The notes below the pieces were generated by a model that worked only from the letters and a program-made list of their open reading frames with translations, was not told the origin of the DNA and did not search any database. Below, piece by piece: positions 9,640-20,839 of a stretch of DNA of 64,000 nt; the stretch's first letter is position 1, and every line of letters begins with the position of its first letter. This DNA comes from Cyrtodaria siliqua (Eukaryota > Mollusca > Bivalvia > Adapedonta > Hiatellidae): assembly GCA_037043455.1 (NCBI GenBank), contig JAWPHD010010999.1, positions 23,773 through 87,772 on the forward strand, in the 5' to 3' direction. Position numbers and translations under genes: made by a program.

Positions 9640-9930
9640 ATTCACGAATACTTAAAATACACGCAACTGAATATGCGTAAAGGGAATTAAAAGTTGGCAA
9701 CTCATAATTCGACGCTTCGCCAACGATCACTTTTGCCTGGCCGGTTTAGGCGTTATATTGTAGCCTAGTTATAGGTTTAGGCGTTTAAATTGTAGCCTAG
9801 TTATAGAGAGCGAATTCGCAACATTTGTAAGTATAACTTTAATATCGTTAGTAGATTTAGAAACGGTGTACACCTGTTGTAAACTGTGTGTTTTAGGCGG
9901 GATAGAGGCTTTAACGTTATGGCAAATGCT
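9640..9930 (+). repeat. Interspersed repeat family R1
   Basis: Contains the R1 landmarks 'gcctggccggtttaggcg', 'gtagatttagaaacggtgta' and 'ggcgggatag' in order. Other copies are at 17,100-17,345, 18,494-18,620, 20,320-20,720, 28,490-28,760, 36,000-36,310, 59,655-59,990 and 63,480-63,890. I see no coding capacity. Confidence 0.65.
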
Positions 9931-10530
9931 TTTTTGAAGACTGGAGTTTCATTCCTCGCGCGTTTTAAGTCGGTACTTTAGTGAACTGTATGTGTCCCCG
10001 TTACAGGGCCGTATCGATACGTGCGGTTACCTTACTTGTTATTGACATGAATTGACCCATGGTTCAAACATGTTATCTCCAGTTGATACGAAAACATTTT
10101 GTTATTGAAAACCAAGTTATGCTCTACACTGTACTTAAACCTCTTCAGTGTTGTTGTCTTTAAATTAATCAACATCAATCAACGGAAGTTTAAACTTTTG
10201 TATATATATGACTAATTTATTGTAAAACAACGTTGTTATACTTAAGCTACGTGACATATATAATGTGTGAAAATAGCGTTCGACAATCTGTTGTTGATAT
10301 TTGTTTGTTATTGGTTTTTTAGTTTTCCATATTTTATTATTCCATAAAATTGTTTTATTTGTTTGAAATGTTAAACCGTTCACATGTGCTACAGCTGGCA
10401 TATTATAATATAGATATGCTTCAAAGTGAGAATTCACACAGATGAAAAAAGTCTTCTATTCTTCTTTAAGTCCATTATAAAAAAGTAGATGCAAAAGTCG
10501 AACAGCAAATGTAGCATTCGCAGAACGCAG
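9931..10530. other. Non-coding arm sequence
   Basis: Matches 35,400-35,990 in inverted orientation. I see no gene. Confidence 0.55.
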
Positions 10531-10534
10531 TCCA

Positions 10535-11865
10535 CAAAACCACGCATTCAAAACAATCCTCAAAACCACGAACTCAAAACAATCCGCAAAATTACGCACT
10601 CAAAACAATCCCCAAAACCACGCACGCAAAACAATCCACAAACACACGCACTCATAACAATCAACACGCACTCAAATCAATCACCATGCACTCAAAACAA
10701 TCAGCACGCACTCATAACAATCAACACGCAATAAAAGCAATCACCATGCACGCAAAACAATCAACACGCACGCAAAACAATCAACACGCACTCAAAACAA
10801 TAATTACGCACACAAGATAATCAACACGCACACAAAACAATCCACAAAAACACGCACTCAAAAAAATCCACAAAACCACGCACGCAAAACAATCACAACG
10901 CCCTCAAAACAATAAAAAAAACACGCACTCAAAACAAAATCGTGCACCCAAAACAATCTACAAAACCACACACTCAAAACAATCAACATGCACGCAAAAC
11001 AAACCACAAACCAACGCACACAAAACAATCAGCACGCACTCAATACAATCAACACGCACGCAAAACAATCAACACGCACCCAAAACAATAATTACGCACT
11101 CAAAACAATCCAAAAAAACACGCACTCAAAAAAATCCACAAAACCACGCAGGCAAAACAATCCCTCAAAACAATAAAAAAAAAAACACGCACTCAAAACA
11201 AAATCGTGCACTCAAAACAATCCACAAAACAACACTCAAAACAATCAACATGCACTCAAAACAATCCACAAAACCACGCACTCAAAACAATCAAAACGCA
11301 CCCAAAACAATCAACACGCACCCGGAACAATCCACAAAACCACGCACTCGAAACAATCTCACAAAACCAAGCACTCAAAAAAATCCACAAAACCACGCAC
11401 TCAAAACAATCCACAAAACCATGCACTCAAAACAATCAGTACTCATGGAAAACCATGCACACACCCAACACAATCAATACATTTTATAGTCCGCAAACCC
11501 ACGCACTCGAAACAATCAATACTTACATAGTCCAAAAAACTACGCACTCAAAACAATCAGTACTTACATAGTCCACAAACCCACGCGCTCAACACAATCA
11601 GTACTAATTACAAAGTCCACAAAACTACGCACTCAAAACAATCAGTACTTACATAGTCCACAAAACCATGCATTCAAAACAATCAGTACTTACATGGAAA
11701 ACCACGCACTCAAAACAATCAGTATACTTACCTTGAAAACCATGCACTCAAAACAGAAAACCATGCACTTAAAACAGTCAGTACTTACATGGAAAACCAC
11801 GCACTGAAAACAATCAGAACTTATATGGAAAGCCACGCACTCATAACAGTCAGTACTTACATAGA
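10535..11865. repeat. Degenerate minisatellite of 'cacgcactcaaaacaatc' units, long allele
   Basis: About 1.3 kb of units 15-24 bp long mixing 'cacgcactcaaaacaatc', 'caacacgcac' and 'cacaaaaccacg'. The right-arm counterpart is only about 340 bp (35,070-35,410, opposite strand). The long Gln/Asn/Thr-rich open frames here are products of the repeat. Confidence 0.9.
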
Positions 11866-11874
11866 AAAACAAGA

Positions 11875-12620
11875 GGTCCAGGAGGGTCTGTATCGCTCTA
11901 CTGGCTATATGGAGTCTGTGGTGGGGAAGACGACATCGATATGCGCAACAAGGCTTGGTACTGATCATTTCTGCCAAGTCCAGCCTGGGGTTCACGAAAA
12001 CTAGTCCAGATAAATTTTGTGTATAAGGGGCCATAACTCTGTCAAAAATCATTCAACTGGAACACGGCGATGATATACGCAAATAGGCTTGGTACTGATC
12101 ATACCTGCACAGTTTCGATGAAATCCGGCCAGGGGTTCAGGAGAACTAGTCCGGACAATGTTTGTGTACTAAAACCTTTAAAGGGCCATAACTCTGCCAA
12201 AAATCATTCAACCGTAACACGGTGATGACATGCACAACTAGGCAAGGTACTGATATCCCTAAAAAGTTTTGCTGAAATCCGGCTATGAGTTCAGAAGAGA
12301 CTAATCGCGACACAGTTTGTATATTAAAACATTTAAAGGGCCAAAACTCGGCCAAAAAAACATTCAGCTAGAACACGGCGACGATATTGATACTGATCAA
12401 CCTTGCCAAGAGTCTTCAAAATCCGGCCAGGGGTTCAGGAGAAATTGTCCGGACAAAGTTTGTGTATTAAAACCTTTAAAGGGTCATAACTCCGCCAATA
12501 GTCTTACCGCCGGAAGACGGTGATGATATGCACAACTAGGGTTGTTACTGATCATCCCCGCAGTTTCGTTGAAATTCGGCCAGAGGATCATTCAACCAGA
12601 ACACGGTGACGATATGCAAA
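11875..12620. repeat. Bivalve-type ~160-bp tandem repeat ('gggccataactctg' family)
   Basis: Four to five diverged units, each with 'aaagggccataactctgcc', 'aacacggcgatgatatgc', 'ggtactgatca' and 'atccggccaggggttcaggag'. Such arrays are widespread in bivalves in my experience of these genomes. The right arm has a different family at this position. Confidence 0.8.
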
Positions 12621-13216
12621 ATCAAAGTGCTGAAAGCACTTATGAACTAGGGGCTTTGGAAATTGAACAGTTCTGTTGAGTGTACTTGGTGTAAGTGCAT
12701 TTATGAACATTGTATGCACTGACCTGTTGACAAAACTGGCGGAAAGCGTCTTCTTGAGTTCGAAGGGATCAGATTGTAATCATTAAATTCCGACGCTTGC
12801 ACCGGATAGAAATATGGGCCGTATGAGTTATCCTTTTTAGAAAAATACATCTAATTTTATAATTGTTTACATTTTTTTTATTTGTTGTGTATTCCATCAT
12901 TTATTAATTCGGAGCAACATTATTCATATCTGTACAAAGTCGGATTCGGAAAAATCTTCTCCACTCGATTAATAGTGATCACGGGTCATGAAATCAACGC
13001 GTGATCAGTTCAATCATGCCGCTTCTACAGCGTAGTAATACAATTTGTAAATTTTGCAATTATAACATTTTGACTAAGACTTTCTTTAAGATTGTCTCCA
13101 TTAGGTGACGGATGTTCCATTTTCCCGCTGATATCGCAAATGTTTACCTCTATTCTTTTTTGCTGAAAAATAACTACTTTTGCTCGGAAGCATTGGTCCT
13201 TTCGACATTATGAGCT
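12621..13216. other. No feature seen
   Basis: About 600 bp of AT-rich sequence without a convincing exon, repeat or RNA. I do not find a clear counterpart in the right arm. Confidence 0.4.
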
Positions 13217-13765
13217 TGATCTACTACTACTACTACTACTACTATTACTACTACTACTACTACTACTACTATTTCTACTACTACTACTACTACTAATTAC
13301 CTACTACGAATACGACAACTACGAATATGACGACGACGACTACGACGACTGCGACGACCACTACGACGGAGACAAAGAGTACGAGTACGACTACTACGAC
13401 GACTACTGCTACTGCTACTACTACTACTACTACTACGAATACCACTACGACTAAGACGACGACTACTACGACGACCACGATATGACAACGACAACTACCA
13501 CCACTACTGTAGTCTACTACTACTACTACTACTACGACGACTACGACGACTACGTCGACTACGACGACGACGACGATGACTACTACTACGACTACGACGA
13601 CGACTACTATGACTACGACGGCAACGATGACTACGACGAGTACTTCGACGACTCCGACGATTACGATGACTACGACGAGAACTACAACGACGACGACTAC
13701 GACAAGTACTAAGACTAGTACGACGACGACGACGACGTCGACTACGACTATTGCTACGACGATGA
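13217..13765. repeat. Trinucleotide microsatellite (CTA/ACG)n
   Basis: A 550-bp imperfect triplet tract that starts as (CTA)n and moves to mixed (ACG/ACT)n. It gives long low-complexity frames on both strands (poly-Thr, Asp/Tyr, Arg/Ser). The counterpart is 33,246-33,937. Confidence 0.95.
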
Positions 13766-14340
13766 CGACGACGATTTATCATCGACATTATGCAGTGTTC
13801 AATCTTAGCAAATGCCACTCTAATCTTTATCATTGACATTATGTTGTATTTAGCATTATCATATACCATTCTAGACATTAAAATCCGCATTATTTAGAGA
13901 CAAACGCTACATTAGCCTTATTAGATGAATACGGAATCACTCTGACCTTTAACACAAACAACAAATCAGTATTCATCCTTAGAATCAACATTAACACATG
14001 TATGTTTCATTTCTATAGCTGTATATATGACCTTAGCTGTTGGTGCGCCTATAAAATCCAATTCAATTCAATATATAGCTGTATAGCATCCACGTGAATG
14101 ATAAATTAAAGCTAAGATAAGATAACTTTTAATAGCATCATATAATATAACATAATAACATATGTACTTGATATAAGCAGAATAAAATGGCATTCACATA
14201 TTAACATAAAATTGTACAAGCACATTAGTTGACGATGCATTTGTAATAATGTGTATCGAAAAATCCTAAGACATAATTATATAGAGGTTAGTATTTTTAC
14301 AATAATATTAAAACAATATTCGTTAATTACTTATGAAACA
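13766..14340. other. Arm sequence with empty LINE site and SINE tail
   Basis: At about 13,870 it holds the uninterrupted target of the LINE found at 31,479 in the other arm. A SINE 3' tail (ctgttggtgcgcctataaaa, then aattcaattc) is at 14,028-14,075. No coding exon is seen. Confidence 0.6.
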
Positions 14341-14352
14341 TATATATATATA

Positions 14353-14612
14353 CTTGGAGACTTTTCTAAGTCTACACTTTTTAAGACGGTTTTATTTTTA
14401 CCCTATTCTTGTATGGATTGGCCAAAAATGTATTGGTACAATTCATGTATGTATATTATAATAAAAATAATCGAAAATATTCATGTTAAGGTACATAATT
14501 TGATATATGCACAATCGGTTTACATTATTACATGCACAATTTTATAGAAATCGGTCAAACAATAAAAAAGTTATTGGATTTCAAAAAGTGTAGACTTAGA
14601 AAAGTCTCCAAA
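14353..14612. mobile_element. 260-bp TA-flanked MITE present only in the left arm
   Basis: Inverted ends of about 30 bp: 'cttggagacttttctaagtc' at the start and its reverse complement at the end, flanked by TA. The right arm (about 30,975) lacks it. TA duplication and size suggest a Tc1/mariner-type MITE. Confidence 0.75.
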
Positions 14613-14701
14613 TATATATATACATATTGCAATGTGCACATGGTAAAGGCAGATAGATTTATATTTCAGCGGGATAACATAAGTTCTTTAGCACAAATTT
14701 G

Positions 14702-14895
14702 TTTTTGCACTCGCCGGGGTCATGGGTCTCACCGCTGTGGGTTCGAATCCCACTGGGAGCTCGACTTGTCAAGTGAGACAGTGTCGATTCTTACGGTTGG
14801 CGGTAGGTATACAGTACTGGTTTTACCCAGGAAACATGAGGTGGTCTGCCTCAACCACAAAACAAAAGCCTTACATGTGCTTAAAATGGTATAAA
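14702..14895 (+). mobile_element. tRNA-derived SINE
   Basis: B-box-like 'gggttcgaatcccact' followed by a body with 'gaggtggtctgcctcaacca'. The opposite-strand counterpart is 30,665-30,885, so the insertion predates the duplication. Confidence 0.55.
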
Positions 14896-15699
14896 ACACC
14901 ATTCATTCAAACACACATGGTCAGGGAAAGAGCAAATCTAATGGCAGGAACTACCTGGAGATTTTCTTCATTTAAAACAGTTAAAAGTGCTTGTTTAAAT
15001 CTGGAAAAAAAAATATGTTTGAATTGGGAAAGGCGTACGTGCGCATCGAAATATATTTACCAACCATACATAATTATATTACCTACTGAAAATGCGTACG
15101 TGCGCTACCAACCATACATATTACCTGCTGAAGAATGCTACTTTAGCCTAGATACTATTCAGTATTCAACCTTGGATTATAAAAATACAATCAACAACAG
15201 CTCATGTGTTAAATTAAACACTTATAGCATAGTGATGATCCGTATAATTATCCGGTTCTCTCCCTAATTTAACAATCCGTATAGCTGGTTCATTTAGGTT
15301 ATGACAGCTGGTTCATTAGTATATGACATATTTTCTATATGGATTACACATATTAATTATATAAGATCTCCCTTATCTTAGTGTTTCAATACCCCTTAGG
15401 CTATAGAATTATTCTCTGTCTATCGATGAAGCAATACAATACGCGACATGTCACATGGTGTCAGCCGCACCCTGTTGCACATTTAATTGCTAGTTTCTGT
15501 CTTTGCAAGGCTATATGTTCGCAATATTTCAAATCGGATCTTAAAGATTGGATGCAACATGTTTAATTGGCATTGCCTTCGCAATTTATTTTTATTAACA
15601 TTGAAATACCGTGATTAGACCTCTCTCATGACGTAAGCGATCACTACCATCGTCGCCCAATTTGGAATGTATGGGCGCGTATTACTTTTTTATACCATT
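14896..15699. other. Non-coding arm sequence
   Basis: Matches 29,815-30,660 in inverted orientation. The open frames here are short and not conserved between the arms, so I do not call a gene. Confidence 0.5.
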
Positions 15700-16075
15700 T
15701 GGTGATATCAATTATTCGAATCGGTGATATCACTTATTCGAATAGGTGATATCACGCATTCAAATAGGTGATATCGGCGGGTTATTCTGAATGCTTGATA
15801 TCACCTATTGATGAAATTGTCTATACGAGTGATATCACTTATTCAAAACGAGTGAGTGATATCACCCATTCAATAGGTGATATCACCCTTTCGTTTTGAA
15901 TCAGTGATATCACATATTCGAATTAATGATATCACTCATTCAAATAGGTGATATCACCCATTCAATAGGTGATATCACTCTTTCGTTTTGAATCAGTGAT
16001 ATCACCTATTCAAATGAGTGGTATCACTGATTCGAATAGGTGATATCACCGATTCGAATAGGTGATATCACCAAC
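15700..16075. repeat. Tandem array of alternating palindromes (GGTGATATCACC and ATTCGAAT)
   Basis: About twenty units of an 18-20-bp repeat in which a 12-bp palindrome centred on GATATC alternates with an 8-bp palindrome centred on TTCGAA. The counterpart is 29,365-29,815. The array can fold at every unit and reads almost the same on both strands. Confidence 0.95.
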
Positions 16076-16076
16076 T

Positions 16077-16798
16077 AGTATCAAAAAGTAATACAGCGCC
16101 CCATAGGATTGCGGCATACTTCCGTCCGGGACCCTTCAGCATATCATTGGGTTAAATATAAATTCAAGTTGCATTTCACTCAAAGTGTGTAATATCTCAC
16201 TCACACTGTGCTATTTCCCCAAATATTGTCGATGGAACTCAGATACAATTGAAGTCCCTATCCCGTCATCAAGGTTTACCACTATTAATTACTTGTAAAC
16301 CTTAATTACTTGTAAACCTCCGAGGTGTAGTGTAAACCTCCGAGGTGTAGTCGAATGTATTTCCTATAATAAAAAGTAATCCCTCCTTTTTTGATGGGCA
16401 TTATAAGTAGGAGAAAACTGCCCATTTCTGTTCGATTAGTATCAAAAAGTAATACAGCGCCCCATAGGATTGCGGCATACTTCCGTCCGGGACCCTTCAG
16501 CATATCATTGGGTTAAATATAAATTCAAGTTGCATTTCACTCAAAGTGTGTAATATCTCACTCACACTGTGCTATTTCCCCAAATATTGTCGATGGAACT
16601 CAGATACAATTGAAGTCCCTATCCCGTCATCAAGGTTTACCACTATTAATTACTTGTAAACCTTAATTACTTGTAAACCTCCGAGGTGTAGTGTAAACCT
16701 CCGAGGTGTAGTCGAATGTATTTCCTATAATAAAAAGTAATCCCTCCTTTTTTGATGGGCATTATAAGTAGGAGAAAACTGCCCATTTCTGTTCGATT
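16077..16798. repeat. Near-perfect 361-bp tandem duplication
   Basis: Units 16,077-16,437 and 16,438-16,798 look identical over almost their whole length. The right arm has one copy (about 28,990-29,370), so the duplication is specific to the left arm and recent, or is an assembly error. Confidence 0.9.
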
Positions 16799-17099
16799 TG
16801 TGGTTGTATGTATAAGAAGCGTATTAATAGGTTTTACTGGATCACTTATGAACATTTGCGAACTTTCGACTATATGCTTACACTTTGTGAGCAACCATCA
16901 CTGAAAACAGCTTGACCTGTTTAGCAAACATACAAGAACTTTCTTGTGACCCCCACCTTTTCTTGTGATCTTTCGAGAGGAAAATTAGTTTTCCCTATGA
17001 AAATTACACTGCTGCATTATCCATATCTGAGTTGAAGTTGCAGCAAAATCATTAATATGTGGCACTTTAACATTGGTGTCTTATGGGGAAAATAATTAG
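16799..17099. other. Non-coding arm sequence
   Basis: Matches 28,720-29,000 on the opposite strand. I see no gene. Confidence 0.5.
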
Positions 17100-17345
17100 T
17101 GGTTTCATACCTCAACAGGCCACTTTTACAACAAATGTACACGGTCTCTAAACCTACTGACGAAGAGGTATATATATATAACTTACATATTTTGAGAATC
17201 TAAACTCTATAAATTCAATATAAACGGCTTTAACCAGCGTGGCCAAACACCAAAAAGTCGAATTAATCGGCTCATATACATTATTATATGACCTGAACAA
17301 ACGATTTTGTAGTGTAATTTTGCCCTTATTTGGCGGATTAGTTTC
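17100..17345 (-). repeat. Interspersed repeat family R1
   Basis: Reverse-strand copy with 'cggctcatatacattattat', 'ggcctgttgaggtatgaaac' and related R1 landmarks. Its counterpart is 28,490-28,760. Confidence 0.6.
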
Positions 17346-18146
17346 TTTAATGTTCGTTGCTATTGTTTACTCTCGTTACTCTCTTATACTCACTGTAGAG
17401 TAAAAAGGATAGTTCCGACGACTCACGTTAGCTACCCTTACATGCATGTATAATATATTGTAACATTTCCCACATATTAATTATGGCGTCATAGAATTGA
17501 TATTAAGTTTAATATATTACACACTGCAGTTTCTTTCTCAACTGTTGTCAGTAGGCGTTGCAACACAATTACAGTACGGCATGGCAACAAAAACATGCAT
17601 ACGTCGAGTTTTTCATGTGAAACAGTTTCATTAAAATAACAAGCGACTTCATTTAATGCATAATTAGCCTATGCTCGTATTATATGAACCTGGTGCATAT
17701 ATCATGTGGAGTTTTATTTGTATTTAGATTAATACCAAACGCTTGTTGCAAGCTGTGTCATTGAGATTGAATTATCGCTAGGCTCAAATCACCGATTACC
17801 TTGGCATATATTACAAATAAGATTATTTTTTTCTAAAATGTTGGCCACGGTCATTTTTACGTGATTCATCGGCAGCATTAACATTTCTGTGTTTGTGCTT
17901 TGCGATCGCTTGTTCGTTTCATTGGGTGTTTTGGTCTTTAATTAAAGAACTCGTTCCATCCTCCATATGTTGTTCATTTCTTGCTCGAGTGCCCTTTCAT
18001 GACCTTTTAACAGAGTAGAGGCAGAAGTCGAACCGGAAGTGTAGACATTCAAGTCAAACATGTCGCCTATGAAACGTGGCCATTACTTGTTGATGTTAAA
18101 AGTGTTGTGTTGTTTGGTTTTACTTCAGAATATCTAGAATTTCTTG
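17346..18146. other. Non-coding sequence downstream of orphan exon D
   Basis: Matches 27,692-28,490 on the opposite strand, the sequence that follows the stop codon of gene A. It may contain former 3' UTR. No other exon is seen. Confidence 0.5.
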
Positions 18147-18262
18147 TCAGAGATGTGAGACCATAGTCATCTGATATTGAGGAGGTAACTGGTCGTACGG
18201 AGGCGGGTTCGTGTATGCGACACATTTGTCATACGAAGGGGGTGGATCGTCAAGAGAAATGT
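18147..18262 (-). pseudogene. D: orphan last exon of a third PPxY membrane-protein copy
   Basis: A 116-nt exon with acceptor 'tttccag' and stop TGA (18,149-18,147 on the minus strand). It encodes the tail NISLDDPPPSYDKCVAYTNP followed by PPYDQLPPQYQ, with three PPxY motifs (PPSY, PPPY, PPQY), and ends VSHL. It differs from gene A exon 3 by a few residues and the frame is open. I find no matching exon 2 or exon 1 upstream on this strand (18,263-26,000), so it should be non-functional unless another 5' end is spliced to it. The arm boundary at about 18,493 explains the missing exons. Confidence 0.75.
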
Positions 18263-18479
18263 CTGGAAAAAAAGAAAATCAAGATGTATTTTACCATTGT
18301 TTATACTTTGTTATCTTACGATGCAGTGTTTCTTGGATTGTTTTTGTGTTTTTCAACACATGTTTTTGTTGATTTTTTTTTTTAACTCAGAATGATATTT
18401 TTAAAACTGTATGTATCCGTGTCTGATTGGTGTAAGTGTGCGTCTGCGAAAATTTCGATGCATTCGGCAATATGTAACA

Positions 18480-18510
18480 ATATTTACAAAACTCTATCCA
18501 GGTGTTCAGG
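18480..18510. other. Inner boundary of the inverted duplication, left side
   Basis: The arms match up to 'ggcaatatgtaacaatattt' and 'aca' at about 18,493. Beyond that the left side enters an R1 copy ('aaactctatccaggtgttca'), while the right side, at about 27,362, continues with unrelated sequence. Confidence 0.7.
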
Positions 18511-18620
18511 TCATGTAATAATGTAAATATGCCGATTAAAAGTTCTTTTTTTCACGTTCTTTTTTAAATACCCGTGATTGAATATGCGTAAAATGAATTA
18601 TGAGTTGGTAATTCTTAATT
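18494..18620 (+). repeat. Truncated R1 copy at the duplication boundary
   Basis: Starts with 'aaactctatccaggtgttca' exactly where homology between the arms ends, and runs to 'gagttggtaattcttaatt'. It is a direct repeat of 20,325-20,458. Confidence 0.7.
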
Positions 18621-18654
18621 AAGGTTATCCGCTTTTTACATAAGGAAGCCTGAT

Positions 18655-18910
18655 CTTACACATGGGAGAAGATAAAAGTCGCGCGCTGATATCAACAATG
18701 ACAATAAACATGCAAAACGTTAGCAGGTGGCGATTTCTACGCGCAGAATGCAAAGGATATGCAAGAAAAAGAACCAATCATGGGTATCCGGTTCAAATAG
18801 GGAATTTCAACTCTCGGTATAATTGTTTTAAGCCTCGGTTCCAAAAAAACCCCACTATACCTCGGGTTGGAAGTCCCCGATCTACACCGAAAATCCATGA
18901 AAGATTCTTA
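18655..18910. repeat. Diverged copy of the 8,335-8,640 repeat
   Basis: Shares 'gataaaagtcgcgcgc', 'ggatatgcaagaaaaagaa' and 'tcatgggtatccggttcaaa' with that repeat in the same order. Confidence 0.6.
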
Positions 18911-19362
18911 TATACTTAATGTAAAACCACCCACCCTTCTGGGCCCGCCCATGTGGGAGGTACGAAATGTTATTACCCACTTGCAAATCTACACATATAT
19001 TCCATAATATATACCAAGTTGGGTGACATTTACATACGGACAGACGCAAAGGCCGGGTTGGGGTGGGGGGTCGGGGGTGTGGGGGGGGGGGGGGGGGGTC
19101 GGGAAACAAGGACACATCATGTAGTTGACTAGCGGTGTTCACACATCACAGGATTGACTTTCGGTTTATATATATAATACATACGTTCAATAACAATTAC
19201 GCATATTGTAATGAGTATAAACAGATACACCTCATTGTTGGGATATACCTGATTCACCTCATGTGTTGGGATACCTGATTACGTTTGTTTTTGTTTGTTC
19301 TTTAGCAAAACACTGATTTAATAAACATTGGATTTATAAACGTGTATAAATGTATAACAATG
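18911..19362. other. Region upstream of gene A with a long G-run
   Basis: Holds a G-rich tract (about 19,055-19,099) with a run of G at its end. The promoter and 5' UTR of gene A should be here, but I see no motif I can defend. Confidence 0.4.
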
Positions 19363-19423
19363 ATGTACACTACACGGCAAATGGAGTACTGTTTTGCTTT
19401 ATTTATACTTTGTGCTATGACAG
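19363..19423 (+). CDS. Gene A exon 1: signal peptide of a PPxY membrane protein
   Basis: Encodes MYTTRQMEYCFALFILCAMT and the first base of a split Asp codon; the donor GTAAAC follows. The length (61 nt) and phase (1) equal those of gene C exon 1. I chose 19,363 because MYTT aligns with MHTN and MHTK of genes B and C; an in-frame ATG also lies at 19,360 and another at 19,381. The segment CFALFILCAM is a typical signal-peptide core. With exons 26,600-26,914 and 27,576-27,691 it gives a 163-residue type I membrane protein: signal about 1-20, ectodomain to about 73, membrane helix about 74-93, cytosolic tail to 163 with PPxY at 133-136, 145-148 and 152-155. PPxY motifs bind WW domains, for example those of NEDD4-type ubiquitin ligases. 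Intron 1 (7.2 kb) contains the 4.4-kb inverted-repeat element at 21,493-25,872. Confidence 0.65.
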
Positions 19424-19442
19424 GTAAACTAAACTTATAATA

Positions 19443-19671
19443 TACTCCTCAATATAATTTAAACAACCAACGTTTTGATAGGTGTCATTTTTATTTGAGC
19501 CATTATTGAACACTTTACTGTCTTTTTGCAGTGTTAACGTTTGACTTTATTATTTAACAAAATTGTTACTTAACCAGAAGGATTAACTTTATGGATACGA
19601 AATTCAGAATATTGAAGATTAAGTACTTATTATTGTTCTTTTTTGTTGTCCTTACATTATTTTGAGGAGTA
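19443..19671. mobile_element. TA-flanked MITE in intron 1 of gene A
   Basis: Inverted ends 'actcctcaatataattta' / 'attattttgaggagt', about 230 bp, immediately downstream of exon 1. A relative is at 55,748-55,968. Size and TA flank suggest a Tc1/mariner-type MITE. Confidence 0.6.
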
Positions 19672-20319
19672 TATGTGGATGTTGCACATGTATAACACAT
19701 ATTGTTTCAGATAGATTCATGTATTTTCTCTACCCAAGTTTGTACAAAGTTATCTCCAAGGCGCTTCAAGACCCATAACATACAATTGCATTCACTACTC
19801 CATGTAATAACCATAACTCGTAAACTCCTTAACGAGATCAGCTGCCTAATTCGAGAATTTAATAATTATAGATTCTATAATTACAGGGGCGTAGCGTGGC
19901 CTGTTTTCAACGTACTCCTAATACGAGGTGCGAAGGGCCGAGTGGGGAGTGTTTAGGAGTAGGTGTCCCTCTTCCACAAGTGGGGTTGGTGGGGCCTCCC
20001 GCGATATATTTTTCATCTTTGGACCAAAATGGTACTCGTACAATCGATATAGACATTTTACGCTCACATTTTTTTTTTAATTTTCCATCATTAACCCCAG
20101 CCTCCATCCCCCATTCCCCATCTCAGTTGTATTGCATTTTTCAACTTTTTAGGATTTCTTTTTTTTTTTTTTTTTCCAAGTTACTCCCGGGCGTATTCGA
20201 CGCTACGACCATGTAGAAAGAAAACAAAATTATTCTTGTGTAATAGGATTATTACTAGGGTACTATGACTTTGAAGCTTGTATCATATCGAGAGGGCCTG
20301 CCATATCTCACGAAAGGCT
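19672..20319. other. Intron 1 of gene A, no further feature seen
   Basis: Contains short open frames on both strands and T-runs (20,066-20,077 and 20,159-20,176). None of the frames resembles a known protein. Confidence 0.5.
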
Positions 20320-20720
20320 TAAAGAAACTCTATCCAGGTGTTCAGGTCATATAATAATGTATATGTGCCGATTAAAAGTAACGATTTTTTCACGGTTTCT
20401 AAAAAAAACCGTGGTTGAATATGCGTAAAATAAATTATGAGTTGGTAACTCTTAATTGGACGCTCCAGTTTCGGGTATTTTGTCTGGCTGGTTAAAGTCG
20501 GTTATATTATTGTGTCTGCAGAGTTTGGGTTCCAATATAAGTTATATATGTATCTCTTTGTCAGTAGGTTTAGAAACGGTTACATATGATGTAAAATTTG
20601 CCTGTTGTTGGCGGGATAGCTACGTTAAACTCTCCTTTATTTCTGCTATTATCGTTGTGTTTTTTTCGTCCATAATTGTCCTATTTGCATTACATTTTTT
20701 TTCTATCGACTAAAGAAATG
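20320..20720 (+). repeat. Interspersed repeat family R1, near full length
   Basis: The clearest copy: 'aaactctatccaggtgttca', 'atgtatatgtgccgattaaa', 'gaatatgcgtaaaataaatt', 'acgctccagtttcgggt', 'cagtaggtttagaaacgg' and 'ggcgggatagctacg' follow in order over about 400 bp. Confidence 0.7.
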
Positions 20721-20839
20721 TGTCGTAGATGTCAGAATAGAAGAAGGCACTTAATATTTAAATGCATTAGCGGGACTTAGGTTCCAAGAAATATGTATTG
20801 TCTCGGATAATTCGTCGTTGGATACCTTCTTTCAAACTC

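Noticed and set aside
10489..11571. Series of Gln/Asn/Thr-rich open frames
   Set aside because: They follow the minisatellite unit, change frame repeatedly and are absent from the short allele in the other arm.
17150..17180. Hammerhead-like CTGACGAAGAGG
   Set aside because: It is part of the R1 repeat. No GAAA or pairing stem II follows within the needed distance.
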